DNA of 44,174 nucleotides from CAILUG01 sp038125665 (GCA_038125665.1 JAYPEI010000017.1:1-44174); one strand, 5' to 3'; positions 23,883 to 32,997 are shown, numbered from the stretch's first letter. Notes: generated from the letters alone by a model not told the origin. Translations and numbers: made by a program.

Positions 23883-24356
23883 TTAAAGTGCCTCACGAAT
23901 AGCTTTCTCCACAGTGGGATGAACAAACTTACTTATATCACCACCATAGATTGCTATTTCTCTGACTAAGGAGGAGGAAATAAAAGCATGTTGTTCAGCA
24001 GGAGCTAGAAATAGAGTTTCAATCTCGGGAGCCAAAATCCTGTTCATACCCACTAACTGGAATTCATATTCAAAGTCCGCAACTGTGCGTAGACCTCGTA
24101 AAATGAGCTTTGTGTCTAACTCACGCACAAATTCCGTAAGTAATCCAGTAAAGCCTTGAACCTTCACATTAGGGAGGTGGACGAGTACTTGCTGAGCCAG
24201 CTCCACACGCTTTTCAAGCGCTAACCCACCTTGTTTCATAGTGCTTGTACCAACGGCGACTATCACTTTGTCGAAAAGACGTGCAGCACGTTCTACAAGG
24301 TCGGTGTGACCATTAGTGATGGGGTTGAAGGTTCCTGGGTAGACCACAGTTTTCAT
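23883..24356 (-). CDS. coaD: Phosphopantetheine adenylyltransferase
   Basis: CoaD transfers AMP from ATP to 4'-phosphopantetheine, the penultimate step of CoA synthesis. The first motif is TVVYPGTFNPITNGHTD, with the TNGH nucleotide-binding sequence. The second is ISSSLVREIA near the C-terminus. The start I prefer is Met5 of the longest frame (24356), because the family begins within a few residues of YPGTF; the alternative ATG at 24368 adds only four residues. Neither has a strong ribosome site. The resulting 157-residue length is normal. Together with coaBC at 1.8 kb the window holds two of the genes of the CoA pathway. Confidence 0.95.
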   Translation of the reverse strand: MKTVVYPGTFNPITNGHTDLVERAARLFDKVIVAVGTSTMKQGGLALEKRVELAQQVLVHLPNVKVQGFTGLLTEFVRELDTKLILRGLRTVADFEYEFQLVGMNRILAPEIETLFLAPAEQHAFISSSLVREIAIYGGDISKFVHPTVEKAIREAL

Positions 24357-24429
24357 ACAATTTTTCATGTTAGACTTATTAGTTAAGTAATATTATAACG
24401 CGATGCTATCGCAAACACACAGAGGGGAT

Positions 24430-25797
24430 ATGCACACCGAGCAAAAACACGAAAACTGGAGCTCCCGTTGGGTTTTTATGCTGGCTGCAGTGGGCTCCGC
24501 CGTGGGGTTGGCTAATATTTGGCGCTTTCCCTACACTGCGGGGGAAAATGGGGGTTCAGCGTTTGTACTAATTTATATTGGCGCAGTTTTCCTACTAGCC
24601 TTGCCCCTTGTTCTAAGTGAAATGCTTCTCGGAAGACGAGGACAAGAAAACCCACCTAAAACCATGCGGCTTCTTGTTGAACAAGCAAAGGCCTCTAGAA
24701 TGTGGATAATCCTCGGGTTCTCCGGCGTCATTAGCACGTCTCTTATTCTATCTTTCTATAGCACCATTGGTGGTGAAACTGTCATTTATGCGATCTATTC
24801 ATTATTAGGAAAGTTTAAGCAACAGACAGCAGAACAAATAAGCGCATTAAGTGCCGGTTACGCTGGTTCTTTACCACTAGTGCTTACAGGGCATAGCATT
24901 TTTCTGGGCACGACTACTTGGATCTGTGCTAGAGGTGTTTCTTCGGGGCTTGAAAATGCGGTGAAATATCTGATGCCTTTGTTATTATTTATATTAATCC
25001 TGTTGGTCATTTTTGCAGCCTATTCAGGCGAGTTTATACGTGCACTGCAGTACCTGTTTTCCCCTAATTTTTCTCGATTAAGTTCGAATGTTGTACTTGA
25101 AGCATTCGGACAAGCTTTCTTTTCAGTTAGCGTTGGAGCAACAACGTTAATGACTTATGGCTCCTACATGAAGCGTCGAGATCCCATTGCCTCTACCGCA
25201 GCGATAGTGGTCACTGCTGATACTTTGGTGGCAATACTTGCAGGACTGGCAATTTTTCCTCTGGTTTTTGCTCACGGCTTAGATACCGCAGGCGGACCTT
25301 CACTTGTTTTTAACATCATGCCCCTTTCATTTGCAAAAATACCTATGGGATTTATTGTGGGCACTTTGTTTTTTTTGCTACTTGCCTTTGCCGCACTGAC
25401 TTCCTCTATCTCCATGTTGGAGGTACCAGTAGCTTGGTTGAAAGATAAGCCTCAATGGTCACGAAGCAAAGCTGCTGTAGTCTGTGGAGGATTTGTGTGG
25501 CTACTAGGCTTACTTCCCGCCCTATCGTTGAATCTCTTGGCTGACTTTAGACCCCTACAGAGTATTGGTTTTGGAGGTACATTTTTTGATTTATTCGATT
25601 ATTTAACCTCAAATATCCTGCTACCTCTTGTAGGTATATTGATTTCGCTATTCACAGGGTGGGTATTGCCCAAAGCAATCTTTCTAGAAGAGTTATCAGA
25701 GGAATGTTATCCCATTGTTCTCACTTTATTGTTGTGGCTACTTCGAGTTTTTGTACCTATTGTTTTGGCAGTTGTACTTTTTTCTCTGATCTTTTAA
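24430..25797 (+). CDS. Sodium-dependent transporter, NSS/SNF family
   Basis: This multipass symporter has about eleven helices; the first carries MLAAVGSAVGLANIWRFPY and NGGSAFVLIYI, the unmistakable sodium- and substrate-binding signature of the neurotransmitter:sodium symporter family. I choose the ATG at 24430 (MHTEQKHENWSSRWVF), preceded by GAGGGG, giving 455 residues. The frame could start at 24403, adding nine residues without a ribosome site. Length fits the eleven-helix bacterial subgroup (MhsT/Tyt1-like amino-acid transporters). The substrate cannot be told from the sequence. It sits between coaD and rsmD, genes usually near each other, so it looks like an insertion into that conserved block. 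Confidence 0.92.
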   Translation: MHTEQKHENWSSRWVFMLAAVGSAVGLANIWRFPYTAGENGGSAFVLIYIGAVFLLALPLVLSEMLLGRRGQENPPKTMRLLVEQAKASRMWIILGFSGVISTSLILSFYSTIGGETVIYAIYSLLGKFKQQTAEQISALSAGYAGSLPLVLTGHSIFLGTTTWICARGVSSGLENAVKYLMPLLLFILILLVIFAAYSGEFIRALQYLFSPNFSRLSSNVVLEAFGQAFFSVSVGATTLMTYGSYMKRRDPIASTAAIVVTADTLVAILAGLAIFPLVFAHGLDTAGGPSLVFNIMPLSFAKIPMGFIVGTLFFLLLAFAALTSSISMLEVPVAWLKDKPQWSRSKAAVVCGGFVWLLGLLPALSLNLLADFRPLQSIGFGGTFFDLFDYLTSNILLPLVGILISLFTGWVLPKAIFLEELSEECYPIVLTLLLWLLRVFVPIVLAVVLFSLIF

Positions 25798-25821
25798 GAA
25801 TAAGACTGCAGTTTGTTGCAA

Positions 25822-26424
25822 CTAGACAGTAGTGGTGTGTTCTAGTAAGCCATAATAAACAGTTCCAGCGCGCTTCTCTTTAAGCAAGGTATAGCCAAAC
25901 GGAAATCCTAAAGAGCTTAGAGGTTGAGGCGCTTCCAAATAAATGAGAGCTCCGTTCGATAAACATCGTGAATCAATCAAGTGTTGTAAAGTTGAGGTAT
26001 GAAGTTCAGCTGCAAAGGGCGGGTCTATAAAGACAATGTCGAAGCGAAGGTTTATAGTTTGGGTAAGCCATGCTTCAGCACGGCAGTGCAATAACTCCAG
26101 CCTATCCGTCTCTTCCATAGATAGCAATTTTTTAGCATTTTCAGTAATGGATTTGGCAGCGCTGTGTTCGCATTCCAGCGCTACAACATGGGCGGCTCCT
26201 CTCGAGAGAGCTTCAAAAGTAAGAGCACCAGAGCCTGCATAGAGATCCAAACATTTAGCGCCAGGCAGTTTTTGCTGTAACCAATTAAATAATGTTTCTC
26301 TGATTCGGTCTGAGGTAGGGCGTAGGCCTGGGCTGTCGGGAAAAGTAATAACTCGAGAGCGCCAAACACCAGCAATTAGGCGGACTTTATTATAGCTAGA
26401 CTTTTTAGAATTTAGTGAGGTCAT
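25822..26424 (-). CDS. rsmD: 16S rRNA (guanine(966)-N(2))-methyltransferase
   Basis: The 200-residue Rossmann-fold SAM-dependent enzyme methylates G966 of 16S rRNA. Diagnostic segments are RLIAGVWRSRVITFP, GLRPTSDRIRETLFNWL, CLDLYAGSGALTFEALSRGA (SAM binding), and FIDPPF (the catalytic DPPF motif). It is convergent with the transporter gene (24-base gap) and divergent from ftsY with 210 bases between the starts, the usual rsmD/ftsY arrangement of gammaproteobacteria. Confidence 0.96.
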   Translation of the reverse strand: MTSLNSKKSSYNKVRLIAGVWRSRVITFPDSPGLRPTSDRIRETLFNWLQQKLPGAKCLDLYAGSGALTFEALSRGAAHVVALECEHSAAKSITENAKKLLSMEETDRLELLHCRAEAWLTQTINLRFDIVFIDPPFAAELHTSTLQHLIDSRCLSNGALIYLEAPQPLSSLGFPFGYTLLKEKRAGTVYYGLLEHTTTV

Positions 26425-26634
26425 GAGTAAAGTTTGAACTGTTTAATGTAAGCTGTCATCTTTTCTTAAGTTGATCTACTTAGTGAGTAGTTAAGTGCGC
26501 CTTTAGTTGAAAAAGTATATTTAAGTTAGTCTTCTGCATATGAGTTATTCTGCTAAAATAAGGCATAAAAATGGTTAATAAAATAGTAAGCTAAGCCTCT
26601 GAAGGCAGCTGAATAAAAAATAAGAATTGAAAAG

Positions 26635-27702
26635 ATGTTTAGAAAGTTATTTGGAAGTCAAACGGCAGATAAATCTGCTGAGCCAAGTCTTGAAAACTGC
26701 CAAGCTAGAGAGTCAAAAGACACTAAGCCTGCTAGCTCTTCGCCGATGCCACAGCAAATAGAGTCAGAGCCCCTTGGTTTTTTGCCTCGATTAAAAGCTG
26801 GTCTAAGTAAAACGAGGCAGCAACTTGGTGAAGGCTTGGGAGCTATATTTCTTGGGCGTAAAGCTATTGACGAGGACCTACTAGAGCAACTAGAAACAGC
26901 ATTGTTGACTTCTGATGTTGGCATAGCAGCTACAACAGAAATACTTGAAGCCTTAAGAACACGTAGCAACCGAGCTCAGCTAGCAGATTCTCATGCTATG
27001 CAAGAGTTACTGAAGAGCATACTGCATGAGCAATTACTCCCTTTAGAGCTGCCTTTATCCCTGCAGAAACAAGAAGGAAAACCATTTGTCATTTTAATGG
27101 TTGGTGTCAATGGTGTTGGGAAAACAACGACCATTGGAAAGCTGGCTATGCGTTATAAGTCTTTGGGTCTGAATGTGATGCTAGCTGCAGGAGATACCTT
27201 TAGAGCTGCAGCAGTGGAACAACTACAATCTTGGGGTGAGCGAAATCAAGTGCCAGTGGTAGCTCAGCATACAGGGGCAGATTCAGCTTCCGTGATTTAT
27301 GATGCCTATCAGCGTGCGGCAGCCCGGGGAGTTGATGTGCTCATTGCTGACACTGCAGGACGCCTGCACAACAAAGATAATTTGATGCAGGAATTAGAGA
27401 AGGTGGTGAGAGTTCTAAAAAAATTCGATCCCGAGTTGCCTCAGGAGATTATGCTAGTACTGGATGCAACAACAGGACAGAATGCGCTTAATCAAGCGCG
27501 TAGCTTTCGAGAGTCGGTTTCTGTAACCGGGCTTGTGCTGAGTAAACTTGATGGCACGGCAAAAGGAGGGATGGTGTTTGCTATAGCGCAGGAGATTAAA
27601 CTGCCCCTTAGATTTATTGGTATCGGTGAAAAAGTAGATGATCTCAGACCATTTTCCGCTATCGAATTCGTGGAGGCCTTATTAACTAATAATCAAACCT
27701 AG
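26635..27702 (+). CDS. ftsY: Signal recognition particle receptor FtsY
   Basis: This 355-residue SRP GTPase docks ribosome-nascent chain complexes at the membrane. A short charged A-domain (about 1-55) is followed by the N helical bundle. The G domain has GVNGVGKTTTIGKLA (G1), DTFRAAAVEQL, DTAGRLHNK (G3) and SKLDGTAKGG (G4 region), ending with GEKVDDLRPF. The A domain is shorter than in E. coli (497 residues), as is common outside the enterics. ftsE follows after 69 bases. Confidence 0.97.
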   Translation: MFRKLFGSQTADKSAEPSLENCQARESKDTKPASSSPMPQQIESEPLGFLPRLKAGLSKTRQQLGEGLGAIFLGRKAIDEDLLEQLETALLTSDVGIAATTEILEALRTRSNRAQLADSHAMQELLKSILHEQLLPLELPLSLQKQEGKPFVILMVGVNGVGKTTTIGKLAMRYKSLGLNVMLAAGDTFRAAAVEQLQSWGERNQVPVVAQHTGADSASVIYDAYQRAAARGVDVLIADTAGRLHNKDNLMQELEKVVRVLKKFDPELPQEIMLVLDATTGQNALNQARSFRESVSVTGLVLSKLDGTAKGGMVFAIAQEIKLPLRFIGIGEKVDDLRPFSAIEFVEALLTNNQT

Positions 27703-27771
27703 AAGATGTAGCACGATTAGTGAGTCGCAAATAGAGCCAACATAACTTAAGACTCTTTCAGGCAAAACAAG

Positions 27772-28470
27772 ATGATCAAGTTTGATGCAGTATCTAAACG
27801 TTATCCAGGTGGGCAAGAAGCACTTTCTCAAGTTAGTTTACATATACCTCGAGGTGACTTTGCTTTTTTGACAGGGCACTCCGGCGCGGGTAAAACTACT
27901 TTACTCAAACTTATTATGCAGATGGAACTTCCCAGCAGGGGGCAGCTGCTTGTTAATGGTCAGAATTTGAATAAGTTGGCGCGCTCGCAACTTCCAATCT
28001 ATCGAAGGCAAATAGGTTTTGTCTATCAAGATCACCAGCTACTCTTTGATCGATCTGTCTATGATAACGTGATCTTACCGATGGAAATCTGTGGCTATGA
28101 TCAACGCGAATCCATGCGTCGGGTACGAGCGGCACTGGATCGCGTAGGCTTGCTTGATAAAGAAAGAGTGAACCCCATTGCACTCTCAAGTGGCGAGCAG
28201 CAGCGCGTTGGTATTGCCCGCGCAGTCGTCAACAGACCAGCCCTACTCCTGGCAGATGAGCCCACTGGGAACCTAGACCCTGAATTAAGCGCTGAAATCA
28301 TGCGCCTATTCCAAGATTTTAATGAAGTAGGGGTGACTGTGCTAATTGCCAGTCACGATCGTGAGCTCATTAGCAGTACCGGTAAGCGTTGTATTATTCT
28401 TCAACAGGGACGATTGACCAGCACACTACGTGCTCATTCAAATGATATTTCTGAAATCAAAGAGCAGTAA
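27772..28470 (+). CDS. ftsE: Cell division ATP-binding protein FtsE
   Basis: The 232-residue ABC ATPase has Walker A GHSGAGKTT, signature LSSGEQQRVGIARA and Walker B LLLADEPTGNLD, and an FtsE-type start MIKFDAVSKRYPGGQEAL. It pairs with FtsX at the divisome and in most bacteria controls peptidoglycan hydrolase activity. ftsX starts six bases after its stop. All catalytic motifs are intact, which matters because its partner is unusually short. Confidence 0.96.
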   Translation: MIKFDAVSKRYPGGQEALSQVSLHIPRGDFAFLTGHSGAGKTTLLKLIMQMELPSRGQLLVNGQNLNKLARSQLPIYRRQIGFVYQDHQLLFDRSVYDNVILPMEICGYDQRESMRRVRAALDRVGLLDKERVNPIALSSGEQQRVGIARAVVNRPALLLADEPTGNLDPELSAEIMRLFQDFNEVGVTVLIASHDRELISSTGKRCIILQQGRLTSTLRAHSNDISEIKEQ

Positions 28471-28476
28471 AATTAG

Positions 28477-29157
28477 ATGACCACAAAGTCAACCACGAGT
28501 TCGCCAGCAATATTCAGTTTTCGAGCTCAGTTCGAGCAGCACCAAAGCGTTGCTGTTGATGCTTTGCTAAGACTCTTGCAGCAACCGTTAAGTACGTTAC
28601 TCACCCTGTTGGTTCTGGCTATAGCACTGGCCTTGCCAAGTTTTTTGGTTTTGTTAATTGTCAATTTACAAGCTGTGTTAGCTATGTTGCAAGAACAAAC
28701 TAGTAGCCCTTTACTAAATGCTGAAGGCTTAGCTATAAGCCGTCTTTTTCTACTATTTGCCGAGCGTTTTGTTTGGTTACTTTCTGTTCTTTTGGCTTTG
28801 GGGGTCCTAGGAGTCATTGGCAACACTGTGCGGCTTAGTATTGAGAACAGACGTGCCGAAATTTTAGTGATGAAACTTGTCGGGGCAACGGATGGTTGGG
28901 TGTCACGCCCATTCCTATATACGGGCTTTTGGTATGGCTTAGGGGCAGGAATAATTGCATTGGCATTGGTGGGGCTATCGTTGTTAATTTTAGCGCCACC
29001 TTTATTGGAGCTGCTTCGAAGCTTGTCTTTGGTGATGACATTACAAGGCTTATCCTTTAATTCGGCACTGTTATTAGTGTTGTGCTCGGCAGGCCTTGGT
29101 CTTCTGGCAGCGGGCTTGACGGTATTAAGGAATCTTCGGAATATAGAACCTCTCTGA
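28477..29157 (+). CDS. ftsX: Cell division protein FtsX, short form without the large periplasmic domain
   Basis: The 226-residue protein has the FtsX cytoplasmic N-terminus and helix 1 (about 41-63, LLTLLVLAIALALPSFL). The conserved block after helix 2 is also present: GVIGNTVRLSIENRRAEI, VMKLVGATDG and RPFLYTGFWYG, with helices 3 and 4. Only about 33 residues (64-96) connect helices 1 and 2. In E. coli FtsX (352 residues) this interval carries the extracytoplasmic domain of roughly 120 residues that binds EnvC. Both flanks are intact and in frame, so this looks like a clean domain loss, not a frameshift. rpoH, which often follows ftsX, is not present here. Confidence 0.9.
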   Translation: MTTKSTTSSPAIFSFRAQFEQHQSVAVDALLRLLQQPLSTLLTLLVLAIALALPSFLVLLIVNLQAVLAMLQEQTSSPLLNAEGLAISRLFLLFAERFVWLLSVLLALGVLGVIGNTVRLSIENRRAEILVMKLVGATDGWVSRPFLYTGFWYGLGAGIIALALVGLSLLILAPPLLELLRSLSLVMTLQGLSFNSALLLVLCSAGLGLLAAGLTVLRNLRNIEPL

Positions 29158-29263
29158 GTAAATCAATATCACAGCTTACTTTTTTCGAGGAATCTGCGTA
29201 TCATAAAGCACTGATTTTATATAAGTTGTTCAATCAAAACTAAAAATAAGCCGGAGGCTAATG

Positions 29264-29902
29264 ATGTTGCACGAATTTGCACTTTTCCTGGTTAGGTGGG
29301 GCCATCTTCTTTTTGGGATTACATGGATTGGAATGCTCTACTATTTTAACTTCATTCAAGGTGGTTATTTTAAGTCAGCAACACCTGAAGCTTTGGCAGA
29401 TGCCAAGGCTAAGTTGGCGCCAAATGCCCTATGGTGGTTCCGTTGGGGTGCCATGTTTACGTTTATTACGGGCGTAATCCTGCTTCTAAACGTAGTTAAC
29501 CGTGGGCAGCTTAATGCTTATATAGTTGGTGGCGCCCTGATGGCTACATTCATGTTTCTGAATGTATGGCTTGTGATCTGGCCAAATCAAAAAATTGCCC
29601 TTGGTATGATCCCCGGCGATGCAGCTTCAGCAGGTGCCAAGGCTTTGCTTGCCTCCAGGACAAATACTCTGTTCTCGGGTCCCATGGCACTAGGTATGTT
29701 GGCTGGTCCTCATTTTATTGGAGGTCAAGGCTATGGTCATGCAGAGTACACTACCTCATGGTATGTTCTAATAGCGTTAATTATTATTATTGAAATCAAT
29801 GCTTTAGTTGGGAAGCAGGGCCCCATGGCCAGCGTCAGGGGTGTTATTACATCAAGTATGGTTCTCTCAGCTTTGATGGTAGCTATTGTAGAGCTGTTGT
29901 AA
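29264..29902 (+). CDS. PuuD-like integral membrane protein lacking a cytochrome domain
   Basis: This 212-residue membrane protein begins at the second of two adjacent ATGs, six bases after GGAGG; the first is at 29261. It has about six helices: one near the start (FALFLVRWGHLLFGITWIGML), then YYFNFIQGGYFK, WWFRWGAMFTFITGVILL and more. This matches the membrane part of PuuD-type cytochrome c urate oxidase, in which a C-terminal cytochrome c domain follows. No CxxCH motif exists here. I therefore would not call it an urate oxidase. It lies 214 bases before a molybdenum hydroxylase pair, so a role as membrane anchor or electron partner is conceivable, but this is inference. Confidence 0.78.
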   Translation: MLHEFALFLVRWGHLLFGITWIGMLYYFNFIQGGYFKSATPEALADAKAKLAPNALWWFRWGAMFTFITGVILLLNVVNRGQLNAYIVGGALMATFMFLNVWLVIWPNQKIALGMIPGDAASAGAKALLASRTNTLFSGPMALGMLAGPHFIGGQGYGHAEYTTSWYVLIALIIIIEINALVGKQGPMASVRGVITSSMVLSALMVAIVELL

Positions 29903-29918
29903 GCTAAAACTTTAAATA

Positions 29919-29950
29919 AGATTTAGCAGCTCAAAAGGGCTGCTAAATCT
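29919..29950. repeat. Perfect inverted repeat after the PuuD-like gene
   Basis: A 12-base arm, AGATTTAGCAGC (29919-29930), pairs perfectly with GCTGCTAAATCT (29939-29950) across an eight-base loop. No run of T follows on the plus strand, so this is not a standard intrinsic terminator. It could be an mRNA 3' end stabiliser or a bidirectional terminator of low efficiency. The remaining 166 bases to the next gene contain no other clear element. Confidence 0.75.
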
Positions 29951-30116
29951 AACTGTTACAAGAATATATTAGATCCCCCCGCATAGATCTTATCTTGATT
30001 TCCAGACCAATCTTGTTTACTTTATGAAGTATTGATCGGTTCAAATACCGGCATTATATTCAGTTCAGATTTCAGATGTATCTCTGAAAATCAAAACATT
30101 CAAAGAGGATGTTGTT

Positions 30117-30626
30117 ATGGCAACAATACGGGTTAATGGGCAAACCATGGATCTGGGGGAAATTGATCCCTCTACTCCGTTACTTTGGGCACTTCGTGAT
30201 ACTTTGGGCTTGGTAGGAACTAAGTATGGCTGTGGTATAGCGCAATGTGGCGCTTGCACAGTTCACCTTAATGGATCACCAGTTCGTTCTTGCCAAATTC
30301 CCGTGGGTAACCTGACTGATCAGGAAATCACCACCATAGAAGGCTTAGCCAAAGATGATGGTTCACTATCAGCCCTCCAGCAAGCTTGGATTTCAGAGGA
30401 CGTGCCTCAATGTGGGTACTGTCAGGCTGGACAATTAATGAGTGCTACGGCACTGCTTCGAAATAATCCAAATCCTAGTGATGCAGATATTGACGCAGCC
30501 ATGTCAGGAAATATTTGCCGTTGCGCAACTTACACCAGAATTCGTCGTGCCATCAAAGTAGCTGCAGGTAACGCCAATAGTACTGCGTTTTATGACGCAG
30601 CTACTCATGGAGGTAAGCAGGCATGA
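30117..30626 (+). CDS. iorA: 2Fe-2S subunit of a molybdenum hydroxylase (isoquinoline 1-oxidoreductase type)
   Basis: In this 169-residue small subunit the plant-type [2Fe-2S] domain has the cysteine set KYGCGIAQCGACTVHL with a fourth Cys in VRSCQIP. The helical second-cluster domain has QCGYCQAGQ and GNICRCATY. This is the normal two-cluster arrangement of xanthine oxidase family small subunits. AGAGGA lies seven bases ahead of the ATG. It overlaps the large-subunit gene by four bases (ATGA). It has no own signal peptide, and probably travels with the Tat-exported large subunit. I use iorA as the closest named subfamily, without knowing the substrate. Confidence 0.88.
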   Translation: MATIRVNGQTMDLGEIDPSTPLLWALRDTLGLVGTKYGCGIAQCGACTVHLNGSPVRSCQIPVGNLTDQEITTIEGLAKDDGSLSALQQAWISEDVPQCGYCQAGQLMSATALLRNNPNPSDADIDAAMSGNICRCATYTRIRRAIKVAAGNANSTAFYDAATHGGKQA

Positions 30627-32974
30627 ACAATCAAAATAACCAATTAGGAATGAATGAGCTTCCCAACTTCTTCCATGAAATGCTCAAAGAAAAAGCAGTC
30701 TCACCTTCTATTGGTATAGCTGCAGAAGTAAATCGTCGCCAGTTTTTTAAATTGGCTGGGCTTGCAGGCGGTGGTCTAGTCTTGGGTGGCCCTGTGTTAG
30801 CACCTAAGCATGCTTTTGCACAATCTGCAGAAACTCAGACCTTGAGTGCTTATGTTCAGATTAAACCTGATGGCGGCATCATTCTGTTTTCTAAGAATCC
30901 AGAGTGTGGACAAGGTATTAAAACTGGTTTGCCGCTAATCATTGCAGAGGAATTAGACTGCGCATGGGATGATGTTGAAGTAGTGCAGGCTGATGTAGAT
31001 GCTGAAAAATATGGAGCTAATCAGTTTGCTGGAGGCTCACTGTCTACACCAATGAACTGGATGACCATGCGTCAGGCTGGAGCTACAGCAAGAGCTATGA
31101 TTTTGGCAGCAGCAGCGCAGCAGCTAAAGCTTCCAATTGAAGAACTAACCACTGCAGACACAAAAGTAATCCATGCAGCTACTGACCGTGAGTGGGCATA
31201 TGGTGAATTCGCCGAACTTGCAGCGACCATGCAAGTTCCAGCGGTTGAGTCTCTACAACTGAAAGATCCTTCTCAGTTCAAACTGCTAGGTCGACGTTGG
31301 ACAGGCGTTGATAACCACAAAATTGTGACAGGTCAGCCACTGTTTGCAGCAGATACTCAGATGGATGGATTAAAATATGCCACATACACTAAATGCCCTC
31401 AAGTTGGTGGTGTCGCAGTTGGTTTTAACGAAGGCCATATCAAGTCTATGCCAGGCATCATTGATGCATTTATTATTGATCCTCGTGAAGACGCACGTAT
31501 GTTCAGCCCAGCAAATGGCGCTATCTTTGGTGGTGTCGCCATCGTTGCAGATACTACTTGGGCAGCAATTAAAGCCAAACGTGAGCTTCAAGTGGAGTGG
31601 GATACGTCTAATGCAGTGAAAGCTTCATGGACAGATTTAGCTGAACGTGCCAAGGCACTGGCAAATAGTGATGGAGAGCCAATGATGGTTGGAGCTGCAG
31701 GTCCTGCAGGTCCTATACCAGGTGCACCAAAAAGCCCGGCTAGTCGTGGCGATGCCGATGGCGTAATGGCTTCTGCCGCAAAAATTGTGTCCGCATTCTA
31801 TGAATATCCTTACGTATCACATGCACAACTTGAGCCTGAGGCAGTTACTGCTGTTTACCGTGATGGCATAATTGAAATATGGTCCCCTGCACAAATTCCA
31901 CAGGGTGGTGAATTTGGTGCATCTGTAGTTGCAGGCGTCACACCAGATAAATCTGTTCTACACATGACTCGCATTGGTGGCGGCTTTGGTCGTAAATTAG
32001 CCAACGATTTCACTTGGGAAGCTGCTGCAATTGCAGCCCGGATGGAGGGCACCCCAGTGAAATTACAATGGACACGAGAAGACGACATGATGCATGACTA
32101 CTTCCGTCCAGGTGGCTTCCATGCCTTTAAAGCTGGCCTAGATGCTGATGGTAAGCTTATTGCTTTCTCTGATCACTTCATGACTTCTACGGGTAATGGC
32201 ACCGATCCAATGACTAGCGCTGACATGAGCCCTGCCATTTTTCCAATGGATATGATGGGTGATCTTAAACTTACTCAAACAATGTTTGATAACGCTATTT
32301 CTACGGGTCCTATGCGTGCCCCTGGTTCGAATGCGTTCGCATTTGTGTTCCAGAGCTTCATGCATGAACTGGCTGTTGCCGGCGGTAAAGATCACGTAGA
32401 ATTTCTATTAGATACTCTAGGCGATGAATTACCAGCGGAGAACCCGGGCGGTATGCATCGTGGTCGCGCTGCCAGTGTGATTAAGGCGGTGGCTGAAATG
32501 GCGGACTGGGGTCGTGAAATGCCTAAAGGGCGCTCACTAGGTTTAAGTTTCTACTTCTGTCACTCAGGTTATGTTGCACAGGTAGCTGACGTTGAAGTTA
32601 ACGAGAATAAAGAAGTGAAGGTTCATAAGGTATATGCAGCAGCCGACTTCGGTTTCATTCATAACCTGTCTGCGGCTGAGAACCAGCTGGAAGGTGGAAT
32701 CATTGATGGCTTGAGCCAGCTGTTTAACCAGAAGATAACGTTTACAAATGGGGTGGTTGAACAACAAAATTTCCACCAGTATCCGTTATTGCGTATGGCA
32801 CAGGCCCCAGCTTTGGAAACCAAGTTCCTTGAGCCTATAGAGTTCCCACCCTCAGGTGCGGGCGAGCCCTCGATGCCACCACTTCTTGCTGCAGTAACTA
32901 ACGCTATTTATGGTGCCACAGGTGAGCGTATTCGTAAGATGCCTCTATCAGAACTTGGCTACCGTTTAGTTTAA
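30623..32974 (+). CDS. iorB: Molybdenum-cofactor-binding large subunit (isoquinoline 1-oxidoreductase type)
   Basis: The 783-residue large subunit belongs to the xanthine dehydrogenase/aldehyde oxidase superfamily. A Tat signal lies around residue 38 (NRRQFFKLAGLAGGGLVLGG). Downstream are IGGGFGRKLANDFTWEAAAIA (cofactor binding), GPMRAPGSNAFAF, and GAGEPSMPPLLAAVTNAIY, whose glutamate is the expected base of the active site. Members oxidise N-heterocycles or aldehydes in the periplasm and usually pass electrons to a cytochrome c. No cytochrome c or Mo-cofactor chaperone gene lies nearby. It ends before a strong terminator. Confidence 0.9.
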   Translation: MNNQNNQLGMNELPNFFHEMLKEKAVSPSIGIAAEVNRRQFFKLAGLAGGGLVLGGPVLAPKHAFAQSAETQTLSAYVQIKPDGGIILFSKNPECGQGIKTGLPLIIAEELDCAWDDVEVVQADVDAEKYGANQFAGGSLSTPMNWMTMRQAGATARAMILAAAAQQLKLPIEELTTADTKVIHAATDREWAYGEFAELAATMQVPAVESLQLKDPSQFKLLGRRWTGVDNHKIVTGQPLFAADTQMDGLKYATYTKCPQVGGVAVGFNEGHIKSMPGIIDAFIIDPREDARMFSPANGAIFGGVAIVADTTWAAIKAKRELQVEWDTSNAVKASWTDLAERAKALANSDGEPMMVGAAGPAGPIPGAPKSPASRGDADGVMASAAKIVSAFYEYPYVSHAQLEPEAVTAVYRDGIIEIWSPAQIPQGGEFGASVVAGVTPDKSVLHMTRIGGGFGRKLANDFTWEAAAIAARMEGTPVKLQWTREDDMMHDYFRPGGFHAFKAGLDADGKLIAFSDHFMTSTGNGTDPMTSADMSPAIFPMDMMGDLKLTQTMFDNAISTGPMRAPGSNAFAFVFQSFMHELAVAGGKDHVEFLLDTLGDELPAENPGGMHRGRAASVIKAVAEMADWGREMPKGRSLGLSFYFCHSGYVAQVADVEVNENKEVKVHKVYAAADFGFIHNLSAAENQLEGGIIDGLSQLFNQKITFTNGVVEQQNFHQYPLLRMAQAPALETKFLEPIEFPPSGAGEPSMPPLLAAVTNAIYGATGERIRKMPLSELGYRLV

Positions 32975-32997
32975 GTATTCACTGTTAAAAAAAGTGT

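Noticed and set aside
28477..29157. FtsX truncated by a frameshift
   Set aside because: Helix 1, helices 2-4 and the conserved VMKLVGATDG block are all in one frame; only the periplasmic interval is missing.
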